From Lineus longissimus (lineage: Eukaryota; Nemertea; Pilidiophora; Heteronemertea; Lineidae): DNA of 64,000 nucleotides. Positions 26,720 through 37,500 of this stretch are shown here, in pieces. Within the stretch, counting starts at the first letter, position 1, and each line of letters begins with the position of its first letter. Position numbers and translations under genes: made by a program. The notes beneath the pieces are model-generated. The model saw only the letters and a list, made by a program, of their open reading frames with translations, did no database searches and had not been told where the DNA came from. Location: NCBI RefSeq assembly GCF_910592395.1, contig NC_088311.1, positions 4,466,501 to 4,530,500 of the forward strand, written 5' to 3'.

Positions 26720-27100
26720 AGTCAGTCAAACTTTATCATATTTGCGGGCGGCCGCGCTATCACACGTGCGGGTTGCCATCGTCTGCATTGTAGTTCTACC
26801 CATTGCCGCTAGTGATATTGGTGGCGCTGCTGGTCGCCTTACGCATACATTATCGGCTAGTTTCCCGCTCGCTTCGTTGCCATGGAGTCTCTGGTCACGG
26901 GTTCCTCGAATCGTTCGTTGATTGGCTAGTCTCAGCACTGGCGGGCTGCGAAATTTTTTTTCGTAGGATACTTGGTACACAGTGTATCTATCATCCAATC
27001 AGATAGCGGAAAAATGAAACGTCATCAACTACATTATCATATCACCAGTAGGACCATGTTAGGTAAAGTTACAGGCGTCATGATGTTATATAAAGTTACG
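26720..27100. promoter_or_regulatory. CpG-rich, CCAAT-bearing patch; possible promoter
   Basis: This patch is GC- and CpG-rich compared with the AT-rich flanks and includes a GCGGCCGC site near 26745. It contains an inverted CCAAT box (ATTGG, 26921-26925), a direct CCAAT (26995-26999), a TATATAAA (27087-27094) and a GTTGCCATGGAG string at 26876-26887 resembling one half of an RFX X-box. It lies between CACHD1 and GLIS3 and could be a distal GLIS3 promoter with a non-coding first exon. There is no direct evidence for transcription. Confidence 0.3.
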
Positions 27101-28005
27101 AGAAGGTGCCAATAGATGTCTCTACTTATCCTATATTAGTTGGCACATTCACGCTTCAACAACACAAAGGCCTATTGTTATCACAACAAGTCGAACCATT
27201 GAGTTATTGGTCTCCTGGACTGGAGACCACTAATTTTACTCCCCATTGAAATGGACTTGGATACGCTACGCTCTAAGAGTTGTAGTGGGAAGGGCCAGGC
27301 CCGCCGGTACTGTCTCATTGCCAAACGTCCTTTCTGAAGTACATATCCTCCCAAGTAGAAATACAACATGGGGCAACGGTATATAAATCCGTATGACACC
27401 TGTCACATCTTTCCGAGGCCGTCCCTGTCAAGTGCTGCCATCTGAGCTGAGAGATTGGAACTAGGCTTTGAATGAAATAAAAAAATTACGGCCGTTTTTA
27501 GGGCGGGGGACGATTTACAGCATGAACCCCAATCATGCTTCTGTTGACCCTTAGATCACAGCTTAGCCTATCTGAACTTAACTTACATACCACGAACTTT
27601 ATATGTTGCGCCGATTCTCTCAGCATGAGTACTGTGGCATTATCCTACGACGTAATCTGAACGTATAAAGTATAAAGGTAAGTAATTTCATTCACTCCAG
27701 ACGACTGACTACGTGGTATATAGGAGGTCAAATATACATATATATTACAAAGTGGTTCATTGAGAGTGTTTGACAAAATCTTTATACATTCAAAACAAAA
27801 TGATATTCACTTGCGAAATCATTGTTTGCAATCGTTTCGTGTCAATTGTCTTTGCTGCCACTTGTTGTATTAAAGGGACAATATAGGCAGGAGCTAGCCA
27901 GGCAAGATTCTCACTTGAAGATGGCCAAATTAACCCCTCTGCTCCCGGCTATAGTCCCCCTTTAATGCACCCCAACAAGGAGTGCTGCCGGGGAACTAAT
28001 AGAAC

Positions 28006-28077
28006 GGTTCGTTGGTCTAGTGGTACGATCCTCGCTTAGGCTGCGAGAGGTCCCGGGTTCAATTCCCGGGCAAGCTC
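28006..28077 (+). tRNA. degenerate tRNA-Pro(AGG)
   Basis: The 72-nt cloverleaf has A box TGGTCTAGTGG and B box GGTTCAATTCC, both canonical. The anticodon stem CTCGC/GCGAG encloses loop TTAGGCT with anticodon AGG (28038-28040), and the T stem CCGGG/CCCGG is perfect. A TTTT run follows at 28078-28081. The acceptor stem is damaged: three G-U pairs and one C-A mismatch in seven positions. The base 3' of the anticodon is C, where tRNA-Pro almost always has G. It is probably a tRNA pseudogene carried within the mobile element, although polymerase III transcription remains possible. Confidence 0.7.
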
Positions 28078-28324
28078 TTTTGTTGATAACTTGGCCAAAC
28101 GTCTAAGCTGCCACATGTTGTATCAATTTTACACTGCAGGAGATCTTGGGAGTGAAGGTTACTTGTTCCCCATTCTCCCTGGATGCAATCAATCTTCTAA
28201 TGAGGGATACTCTTTTCCACGTTTTTACTGCTATCGACACGAGCTTGCAATTAATATCTCGAGTATTTATCAGCGATTTACAAAAACTGTGAAGAAATGA
28301 CTGTGTACATTGGAAAGATCGAAT

Positions 28325-28516
28325 CCTTACGAAAATGATCAGGGATTCACCGAAGAAATCGGGTTTACCATGCTCACCAGGGTGAATGTAGAATTTACCA
28401 TGCTCACCATGGTAAATATTTCTCACCATCCCAATTCACCATGGTGAAGTGCTGTCAGTTTACCATGGTGAATTGTGGATTTACTATGGTGAAATTCAGA
28501 CACATTTTTCGTAAGG
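28325..28516. mobile_element. nested 192-bp MITE rich in ACCATGGT palindromes
   Basis: It is bounded by inverted CCTTACGAAAA (28325-28335) and TTTTTCGTAAGG (28505-28516). The inside holds a run of imperfect 14-bp palindromes of the form TTTACCATGGTGAA and TTCACCATGGTGAA, about seven between 28365 and 28495, in a spacing that would fold into repeated short hairpins. It is inserted within the larger TTAA-flanked element. No reading frame of note. Confidence 0.7.
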
Positions 28517-29119
28517 GTATGCATGTCAGAGAGAAGTGAGTTCACACCAAGGAAAAAGGGTCGCAAAAGTCATTTCGAAAAAACACACAGTCATCCCTAG
28601 CATATATACAACATAGGGCCACGGTATGTAAATCCGAAGGACATTTTGAGTTTGGGAATGGTCCATGTATCATGACCATTTTTGTCCGAGCTATGGTATG
28701 AGCTGCGGTAGTGTGTCATTGATGATAAACCATGTTTAGGACATTAGTCAATTCAGACAGTAAGTACTACAGACCCAAAAAAGTATGAGGAAAATGAATA
28801 ACGGCTGTACCCTAAGTATATACTTCTCCCAGCTGAAAGTCCAGTTGATTGTGACACTGCTCTGCCGTGTTTATAGTCTCTGCTTTTTAAGGTGGCGTTT
28901 TGTATGTGTCGCTGTCAATATGGGATACTTCTCGATCATTCCTACACTCTGAGCTATACCTAGTTAGTATAGAGACGCCCCCTACCCCACGACTAACCCC
29001 CCAAGGGCCATGCCGCCCTAATGTCTATTCCGAGACTGTATACAAATGACCAACCCGAGGCACTAACTTGATCCTAATTGAAAAATTTCCCCCTCCAACA
29101 ATAGCACCAGGGTAGAATT

Positions 29120-29296
29120 ATGGAGGACACAGGATCGGAGGAAGTGCCAGACGCTTTTGCTACACCAATTTCGCAAGATTTCAGCAGACGACAAAATTTT
29201 CAAGCAGACAATTTTAAAAATACCCTTCAACTTAATGCCTACAACTGTAGGCAGGAGGGGGACTATAAGCAGGAGGAGGGAAAATTGCCATTTTGA
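29120..29296 (+). CDS. unrecognised 58-codon open frame at the right end of the TTAA element
   Basis: An ATG at 29120 opens 58 codons rich in Asp, Glu and Gln (starting MEDTGSEEVPDAFATP) and ending at TGA. It overlaps the inverted terminal repeat. I do not recognise it. The acidic start looks more protein-like than the surroundings, but the length is within chance expectation and no splice context supports it. It could be a residue of a transposon-encoded or host-derived exon. Confidence 0.18.
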   Translation: MEDTGSEEVPDAFATPISQDFSRRQNFQADNFKNTLQLNAYNCRQEGDYKQEEGKLPF

Positions 29297-30054
29297 AGTG
29301 ACTAGTTTACACGGTAAGGGCCCTTGGTCATGTCAGACTTAGCACTACACAACGACCTAGTGTGAGATGTGAGAGACCCCTATTGGCGGCTTTGTGTAAC
29401 TTTATCTTGCCTGTCTAGCTGCTGCCTATATTGTCCCTTTAACCACATTAAACATAATTCAGAATTCAGAATGAAATGAGAAGATATGGTTTAGGAGTAA
29501 GTTTATAGCATGTTAGATGCTATAAAACTACCCATATCTCGAGGTTGTAGAAAAAACGTCTGCCCTATTCAGTGGCGCCAGCTACCGTCCTAAGAAAGTT
29601 CTCAAGAAGTTTCGGGACACTGTCAGAGTTGTGGTCAGTGGCACCTTCAAAAATCCCGGATTAAAACCACATTGAAAAGTTTTGCAGGGATGTGGGTAGC
29701 AAGAAGCATATCCTAGATGTCAGACATGTAGTTGGTGAGTTGTTTTGTAACTATTTCTTCAAAAATTCTTGAAAATTATCGATTTTGTTGTGACATGCTT
29801 ATGTGTTTTGTTTGCAGACGATTTTGGCTGTCTACACTACCTGTATACAATGTATGCTTGTAGTACAGTCTGTTTACTTTTTGTACTCTATTCATGCAAG
29901 TGCTTACACAGGCTTATGAATAGCACTATTCACAAACTGAACAACCTGTTCCCTGTAAAGTCTACCTGAGCTACAAGTTCGACTAGGTAAACCAATGGTG
30001 ATCTGCTAAATTATGCTTTACTAAATGTTTTTGATGAGCAGAGATGTGACGTTC

Positions 30055-30525
30055 AATTAATGCTCCCTTATTTGATGAGTAATTGAGTAATCAATGCTCT
30101 CTAAAACTTGGAAATGATGACCCCTTCCAGTGAGTACCTGATGTGTAATTGCCTGAATCATGCTCTCAAAAACTAAGACAAGGAGAGCCTTTCCAATGGT
30201 CCCCTCAATTAAGTTCCTGATAAGTAATTGCGAAATCAATGCTCCCTAAAACAATGAGTACCTGATGAGTAGTTGGGTTATCAATGCGGCCCTTCCAATG
30301 AGTACCTGATGAGAAGTTGGGTTATCAATGCCCTTCCAATGAGTACCCGATGAGTAGTTGGGTTATCAATGTGTCCTTCCAATGAGTACCTGATGAGCAA
30401 TTGTGTAGTCAATGCTCCCTGAACAATGAGTCCCTCCAATGAGTAACTGTGTAATCAATGCTCCCTAAGACAGAGTCCCTCCATTACTGATGGTACTGAT
30501 GAGTACATATGTAACTATAATCCAT
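30055..30525. repeat. minisatellite, ~41-44 bp period, about 10 degenerate copies
   Basis: Copies contain CCAATGAGTACCTGATGAG followed by TAGTTGGGTTATCAATG. GAGTACC starts at 30256, 30300, 30341 and 30384, giving periods of 44, 41 and 43 bp. Flanking copies on both sides are more diverged and some are truncated. No reading frame spans it. Confidence 0.85.
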
Positions 30526-33500
30526 GCTCCCTTTTGAAACTATTAGTAGAGTGGGGTTGGTGGAACATTGGGGTAGGTTGAAACATAATTTGTGTTAAAC
30601 CATTGATGGGTCAATAAATCCTATTATTGGGGTTTCACTGAAACATATAGATAAAATGTAAAACTCAGCTCACACACTATTCTCTTATTTTGATAGCTCT
30701 TTTGTCATTCAGGTATGATTTATCAAATGGGTGCATGACAAGATAGTTATGATTTATGTCTCATATGAATGATAGCAAGACATTTCTTTGTCAGGGAATT
30801 TCCAATCAATCGAAATCAGTAGACTCAGATCAAGAATTCAGTGTAAACCTTGTCACAATGCAACAATTTCATGATGTCATGCACCACTGTTTATTCTTAT
30901 AACTGAATTCTTCACATCGGCATCATTTTCCTGAAATGTGGTGACGAGACGTCATGCCTTTTGAACCCGTCAAGCTCTGCACTATTCCTCCATACCATAG
31001 GCAGGAGCTCATGGGCCAAGTTAGTGGTCTCCAGGTGACATGTACATTTACAAAGCCGAGTTTAGTTTGACCATGTCATAAAATCATTCAACAGACGAGC
31101 GAATAGCTATGATCTAACTTAGATAGTTAGTAAACCCGTATGAGTGACCTGTACTCTCTATCGTCTCCCTTTTAAAATCACCAGTTGCACACCTCCCATT
31201 TGTTGTAGGTTATCTTTGAATAAAGAAAGATTGAACACATTACACATCTTTCATTCCAGCATTTCATGACATTGTCAATGCATCATTCAGCATCTGAATT
31301 AGCTCTCAACACCAGTCTTCAATATTGTGATGGCCCAGTTAATTCGGGCAAGATTGTTCTTGGCAAGTGTTCACAAATTCCCCTATCTTCCTGCCTAAGA
31401 TAATTATTGAATTTAAAAATGACAGTGAGATCAATTTGGAACAACTTTTCAAGCCTACCATGCTTTAAAAAAAAAAAAAACCGATAAATTATACTTGTTG
31501 CTTTACATTTGTCTGAAACTGGTGTAAGATGTTCTTAATAAAGGGGCATCCGGACTACAGTTGTAATCTCAAAGGCAGCTCTTAATTTGAAAGACTGTCC
31601 TCTCCGAGAGATATCAAGTTTTCCTGTGAACCATTATTTGTGGCTTAAGGATGAATTCACCTGAAAACCTCATCTCTGGATGATATAATTCTCTTATGTA
31701 ATTTGCCCGGATTTATGTCACCTTGTCCCTTACCCTAGAGCCATGATTCGTGCCTCCAGCATTGCTACAAAATGGCATGGGTTAAAAAAAGTTCACCACC
31801 TTTGAAAGTGGTCCCACTCTTTTAAAAATATATATTTCAAGCAATTTTTACCTTGTAAAAGACAGCTTGTGCCTTACATGCCTTACATGCCTTACCTTAT
31901 TTCTGAAAACCTCTTAACATTGCTAATATAGTTTGTGGAACAAAGATGTTTTCTTGTTTGTTATTTATACCTCATACTGTTTGCAAAGCTGACAAATGTT
32001 TGTATTTGGCATGTTTGCTGTCGCAGTATGATTGGTTTTCGTCATTGCCCAATATATGAGGTGACGCCACATAACTTCGCTGTTTCATGTCCCACATGGT
32101 GATATGCACGCAACCAGTGCGGAAGCTGCGCACGGCAGTTAGAGCCCTGGTTTGCGTGCAGCTTACGCAAAGCAGAGTCAAGAGTGTATTTCAATTGACT
32201 TGGCCTGTATAAGATAAATCTTATATCATGCCCTGTTTCCATGAGAGCAATTGTAAATGCAAATTCAAACTGTTCTCAAACGATGTTTGGTGAGATCATG
32301 ATCGTTGGCAGTCGTATATAGTGAGCCCAACCTCTGTAATTTATTCACCATACAAGAAAAACCTTTCCTAGCCTTTGTGGCCCATAATCAATCATTATTA
32401 TACTCAATAATTGATTGATGTGTTATGTAAGAAAACTTATATGCATATCATTCTGGATGTGCTGATCTCGACGTCTAGCACTCAGTAATACCAATACACT
32501 GGATTATTTTGTCCCCGTCTTCCTCGTCTGAAATCTCTGTTGACACATTCGGAACACAAATCTAGCCTTAGCAATTTCCTTATATTGGATCATGACGCTT
32601 TCAGATTATGAGCATGGTAATCCAAATTACATTGGATATTAGTGGAGGAATACTGGATTAGAAACCATTGATCTCTTCCTTCTTTGGGTTTCATTTGGAT
32701 TTTCTGAACAGGTGTCTGTGTTGGCAAAGTTTTTCTGGGTCATACAAGACCATATCGCATATTTTTTCATGGTCTTAGGGCGGCTATGAAAATATTTGAA
32801 AGATTTGTGCAAAGCAGTTTATGCCAATGATTTTGTGTATAGGAATGTGGTAGCATATGATATATGGATTTTGCTCAGCAGTGTTTTGCCTTGAAGTTGG
32901 ACTGGGCTGAGTTGCATAATGCTGATTGGAAATAACTGTTTATTAGATTTGGTCAGCTGAAGTAGGAACAGAAGTGCCAAGTGAGAAGAAAACCAGTAAC
33001 ATAAGATGCAGAGTCAGTTTTCAGTCAATTTAGGAGTTATCTGCTCTTGACAGGAAACCGTTCATAGACTTTCAGTGCCTCTTGAGGAATAGCACACTGT
33101 TGATGCATTTTTGATCAAAGTTTTAAATCTCAGGATTAAACAATAAGTCATGGGTTGTTGGGAAATTGTTTGAGACGATGAGTGATCAAGAGCAACATTC
33201 CCAGTCTGTTTCCCTTTAGTTCGTCATCCCTGTCCCAACTTCTAGGGTAAATTCAGTGGATTACAAACTTTTATCTTGCTTTCAAGAATTAAAGGAATAT
33301 TACACTATGGGGATCGATGTACATCTTTGGAGGAGTTTAAACAGAGACAATTTGTTTGTGATGACATTTTTGCAGTCACATCAGCTGGAAATGAAATGTT
33401 AAAGGGAAAGGCTGTCAAATTCTTTGTGAAAGTTCATCCCCCTGAGGGCATTGGAGGGTAGGTTTTGTCGTGTGAAGAATCAAGTTTTTTATATATCAAC

Positions 33501-34297
33501 CTTCAAGAAAGTCTGGCAGTTTTAAGAATTCTTTTTTGGGTTACTTTCGGTTGTGTATGTGTGAAGGTGTTTACTGTTATCATATATCCTGAGCGTTGAA
33601 AAGGATAGTGACAGTGTTTGTATCAAACAGGTGTGGTAGGGGGGTTGCTATCACTCCATGCTGCCTACGTCATCTATGTGCTAATCAGAAGTGCGCCATC
33701 TTTGTCAAACAAATGTAGCAAGGTAAAGTCCAGATTTCTTATTCAATCATGGACGTCACAATCAAGATTGAGAACCAGTCAGACAAGCCCCTGGATATTC
33801 TCAGTAGCAAAAGGTAACATGTCGATTTCAAGCAAATTGCATCCAGCTATTGTAAAGGACATGTCTGTTTTTATATGTCTTGTGATCTCACGGTTTCGTG
33901 GTGGTTTGAAAGTGTGGTTTAAAGTTTGCACTCACAGCTATTCCTACTAGAGATCTATTGGGCAGCCTTAGTACGTCTCCTCATTTAAGGCTCAAAATGG
34001 GTCGGCACAACTGTTGACTGTATGAAGATTGTCAGCGAACATTTTGCTGGCGGAATTGTCCATTGTGTGAAAGTGACATGCAACATGTTTTCAGAAGTTG
34101 GTTTACCGTATGGTTGGACACATGGAAGCGGGATGCAGCAACTGCAGGTGTAGGTGGAGACTGCATGTGATGAAGCTGCTGTGGACTTACATGAGGGCGT
34201 ATTATGCTTGTAATAATTGGTGTCTTCAATGTCACATTGCTGCAATAGAGGGAATAGACAACTTGTTTTCAATATTGTCTCTGTTGTGTATTTTCAG
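30526..34297 (+). other. GLIS3 5' flank or 5' UTR intron
   Basis: Mostly AT-rich sequence without recognisable coding content. It includes a 14-A run near 31470, a small triplicated TGCCTTACA at about 31872-31895, and a 61-codon open frame at 33276-33461 that I could not connect to any gene. The first GLIS3 coding exon starts after a 3' splice site, so at least one 5' non-coding exon is expected here or further upstream. Confidence 0.45.
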
Positions 34298-34560
34298 AAG
34301 GATGAATGGTCAGAGCACGAGTCCCAGTGACTCTCCCCAGTCTCAGGAGCCAGATGGGTCGAAGGACATCCCAACTCTCCGCATCCAAGACAGTACTCCA
34401 CTGCCTCCGCCATCCAATGGGACATCACCGGTGCCAGCTAGACAAGACAGTTTTGCTTTGCGGTCAGTGCCAACTGTCCCCAGATCTCCGAGCCTGACAA
34501 AGTCATCGTCGGGCTACAGCAGCTTAGCTCATGGAGTCCTCTCGAAGCCTCTCAAACAAG
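34298..34560 (+). CDS. GLIS3: GLIS3 first coding exon with proposed start
   Basis: The exon follows the acceptor TTGTGTATTTTCAG and ends CAAG|GTAAGA in phase 1. I place the start at 34302 (A at -3), giving [12 protein letters not shown], which resembles the MNGRS opening of a vertebrate GLIS3 isoform. The upstream frame stays open into the intron only by chance. The encoded ~87 residues are Ser/Pro-rich and disordered. A start in an upstream exon cannot be excluded. Confidence 0.8.
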
Positions 34561-37500
34561 GTAAGAACCCTAATATCAGCTCATTAGTCTCAGTTTTAAC
34601 TTATATTTTGTTCTTCAAAGTACAAGAGGTAATTAGTTGATCCCAAAATTGATTGAAGATAAAGAAGTCGAAACAGTGCAACTGTGTTTTTATTCTTTTC
34701 ACCTCTAGATGCATTCCACAGATTGTCTCTGGTATTTCGTCCAATCACAGTTGTTTCTAGAAAAGTCTTTAGGAATAATTTCTGAAAAACATGTTTATAT
34801 TCTCTCAAAAAAAGGTGGGTTCATCGTCTCTTCACAAGTTTTTCTAGAGAGTATATTGTAGCCCAGGCAACGAAACACATGCAGAAAAGTGCTAATGACG
34901 TGTCATACCCCAAGTGTTAAGCTTGAGGACCCATCCTTTTCTCTATAGACCGAAAAGCAACTATCTCATGCACCTTTCAACTGAACCTGGTCAATGAAAC
35001 TTGGTTAAAGCGCCCTGCAAATGAACGATTTTTATCGCTGTGGTGTAAGTTGCATGAGCCACAAAAACATATCCTTTCTAATACACTTCTAAGACCACAG
35101 GCACGTGGAACTAAGAGTTCAATAACCCCCCCCCCCCCCCCACTCAACTGACAACATTCATAAAATACTTTAGTATGTTTGTTGTCAATGGGGGGGGGGG
35201 GGGGGGGGAGGTCAGTCGAGGGGGGCTATTGAACTCTTATTTCCACGTGCCTTTGCAAAGACCAATGGAGTGATGATGTTTTCCAAATTCCACTGAGGTT
35301 ATATGCATAGTCACTGCATGTTTAGAGATTTAGACTGTGCCACCGATACCACCTGCTTAGTCCCACTTGAAGCAGACAGGGAAGTTGGTTCGTAAGATTC
35401 AAGGACCCCCATTCCCCCCCCCCCCCAAAGAAGTAATCGCTACTCTTGCATCATAGAGTTGCATATCTCTGAAAAAGGAGGCAGAGACATTGGTTATGAC
35501 CATGCTATTGAAGATATGTTTGTATATGTCCTTAGAAAGTTGAATCTTATCACTTATGTCACCAACAATCAGTTGATCTTAACTTTCAATACTTCTTCAA
35601 TGTGTAGACTTTTTAAGGGTTAAGTTGATCAGTGTATAGTTCATGTATAAAGTTGTTCCGATGAGGATAGCACCACCTGCCTGAACCATTGCTGTTCAAT
35701 ACAGGCAAGAGCACATCAGATTCACCTGGCTAATGATTTGAAGGAAATCATGTGCAAGTTTTAGTTTAGGTACAGATGAGGTACAGAACACCAGTGATTA
35801 GTGTTAGAATGGTGTTCTGGTGAACGGTACTGATCTCTTTGTTTTGTCTGGGTTGCATTTAAAAAAGTTCTTTACCCTGTCAGAGTTGGCTATCATATCT
35901 TAAAGCTGTGCTCAAAAAGGCTTTTACTGAACAATATCTTCTTGCTCTACCAGTGATGTTCTTACAAAACTAATTCTAAATTATCGGTATTCCTGGCAGT
36001 GTGTTACTGTTTCTTACAGAATTATCAAATTTTCTTGTTTGCTTGTTCATCTGGCTGTTGGATGAGAGCAAATGATGTGAGTATCTCTGCAGAAAACCTT
36101 TGGATCGTTTTTGGGGGCCCTGCCACTTGTTGTGGTGGACATGATAATTGTTACGTCATCATTGCTGTCATGTGTAGGTTATAGCATATATTCTATAATG
36201 GGCCATGGTAGTTCCTAGTGTATGCTTTCTTGGGATCAGGATGGGACGTTGTTTTTCAGAAATTTATTCTGTAGAAATGAAACTTGCTAGTTATCGATCC
36301 AAAGGCTTTTAGTTGGCTGAGCCATGTCCATTATTTAAACCCATTGGCACCAGTCCTGCTAGGTAGAAAGATCAGCCTGTTCATCTTCCAGCTGGTTTCG
36401 TTGCTACTAACTGGCTGCTACCTGAGAAGTTTCAACCACTGGTGGAGCACGCCTGAGACTGTTTTCCTTGAAGAATCTGTGGGAACTTGTTGCTGGGTTG
36501 TTCAGCTTGTCTATCAATGTTTGGCCCATTTTAAGTTCTTTCATGATGATAATTCTTAAAGGTTACTTTAATTACCTTCTCACGTCTATGGGTAAAACCG
36601 ATGAATCGATGGTAAAACCAATGAATTATTGGTAAAACCTGAGTTTGATATATGGGTCATGATCGCAGACCTCAGTGACAAAAGTTGATCAATTGCATGG
36701 TGCTTATGTCTTATGTTTTTGTCCACAACCTCGAAACCATAAATTTGTCGAAGAAAGAGGGGCACAACATTATCAAAAAATTGGTTGTTTAACTAACATT
36801 TCATGTTCTATGACATTGTTAATCCTATACGGGTCATTTACAGGTTTTATACACTTAGCAAATGGAAATCTGCATTTCCATTGCATAAGTTTGTGGTATT
36901 ATGATTAGGACTTGATAGAAATAGAAATAAATATGGATATTTTCGCGTGCGAGCACTTCATGGTCCTTGTTCAATAGACCGTATTGAAATTTCATTCATT
37001 CTGCTCTATTAGCAAGAGTGCATTAGAAATGGTGTGGTTTCTTTCGATGTTTTCTTATTCTCTTGTGTAATTAATGAGATTATGCCTGATTGGTCATACA
37101 GTATGGTCTGAGATAAAAATAACAGCCCGTTAACCCTTTGCTCTTTCTAAAGTACTTTCCAAAAAGTGACATCGGTCCCTGCTTACTGCGATGAAGCCGT
37201 GACAATTGATTGCGATTTGCAGTTTGTTGTCATGGTAAGGTATCAAGTGTCCCACAAATGAGAGATTTTTATCACTGCATTATTTTTTGTTTATAATCGC
37301 CAAGATAAGTGACAAATTGATGACTTGTCTGCAGGCAAAGGTGGTTATCGCTATTTATTACTGGTTTCAGAATGGATCGATTCTTTTCACACATACTGTA
37401 ATGACCGGTTGCATATGACCAGTATTGCAGCCAAAAATCTCTTTTGTGGTGCACCTTAAGTGATGAAGCTGGAAATCAGCAAGGTGTCATCGTCGGGCAT

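Larger units (their letters stand above)
27870..29442. mobile_element. TTAA-flanked, piggyBac-like non-autonomous element (~1.57 kb)
   Basis: Both ends sit in TTAA (27870-27873 and 29439-29442), and the termini are inverted: AGGGACAATATAGGCAG on the left and its complement on the right. The inverted similarity continues imperfectly for more than 100 bp, including a shared TATAGTCCCCCT block. TTAA target duplication is diagnostic of the piggyBac superfamily. No transposase is present. The interior carries a degenerate tRNA-Pro, a nested palindromic MITE and a short open frame near the right end. Confidence 0.75.

Noticed and set aside
28006-28077. Functional tRNA-Pro gene
   Set aside because: Acceptor-stem mismatch, three wobble pairs and loss of the conserved G after the anticodon, together with its place inside a mobile element, favour a pseudogene; kept as a degenerate tRNA.
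30055-30525. CRISPR-like regularly spaced repeats
   Set aside because: The repeats are contiguous and degenerate with no unique spacers, and the genome is clearly animal; it is a minisatellite.
33276-33461. 61-codon open frame upstream of GLIS3, followed by a GT
   Set aside because: No homology to GLIS N-termini, no convincing splice acceptor or start context, and length within chance.
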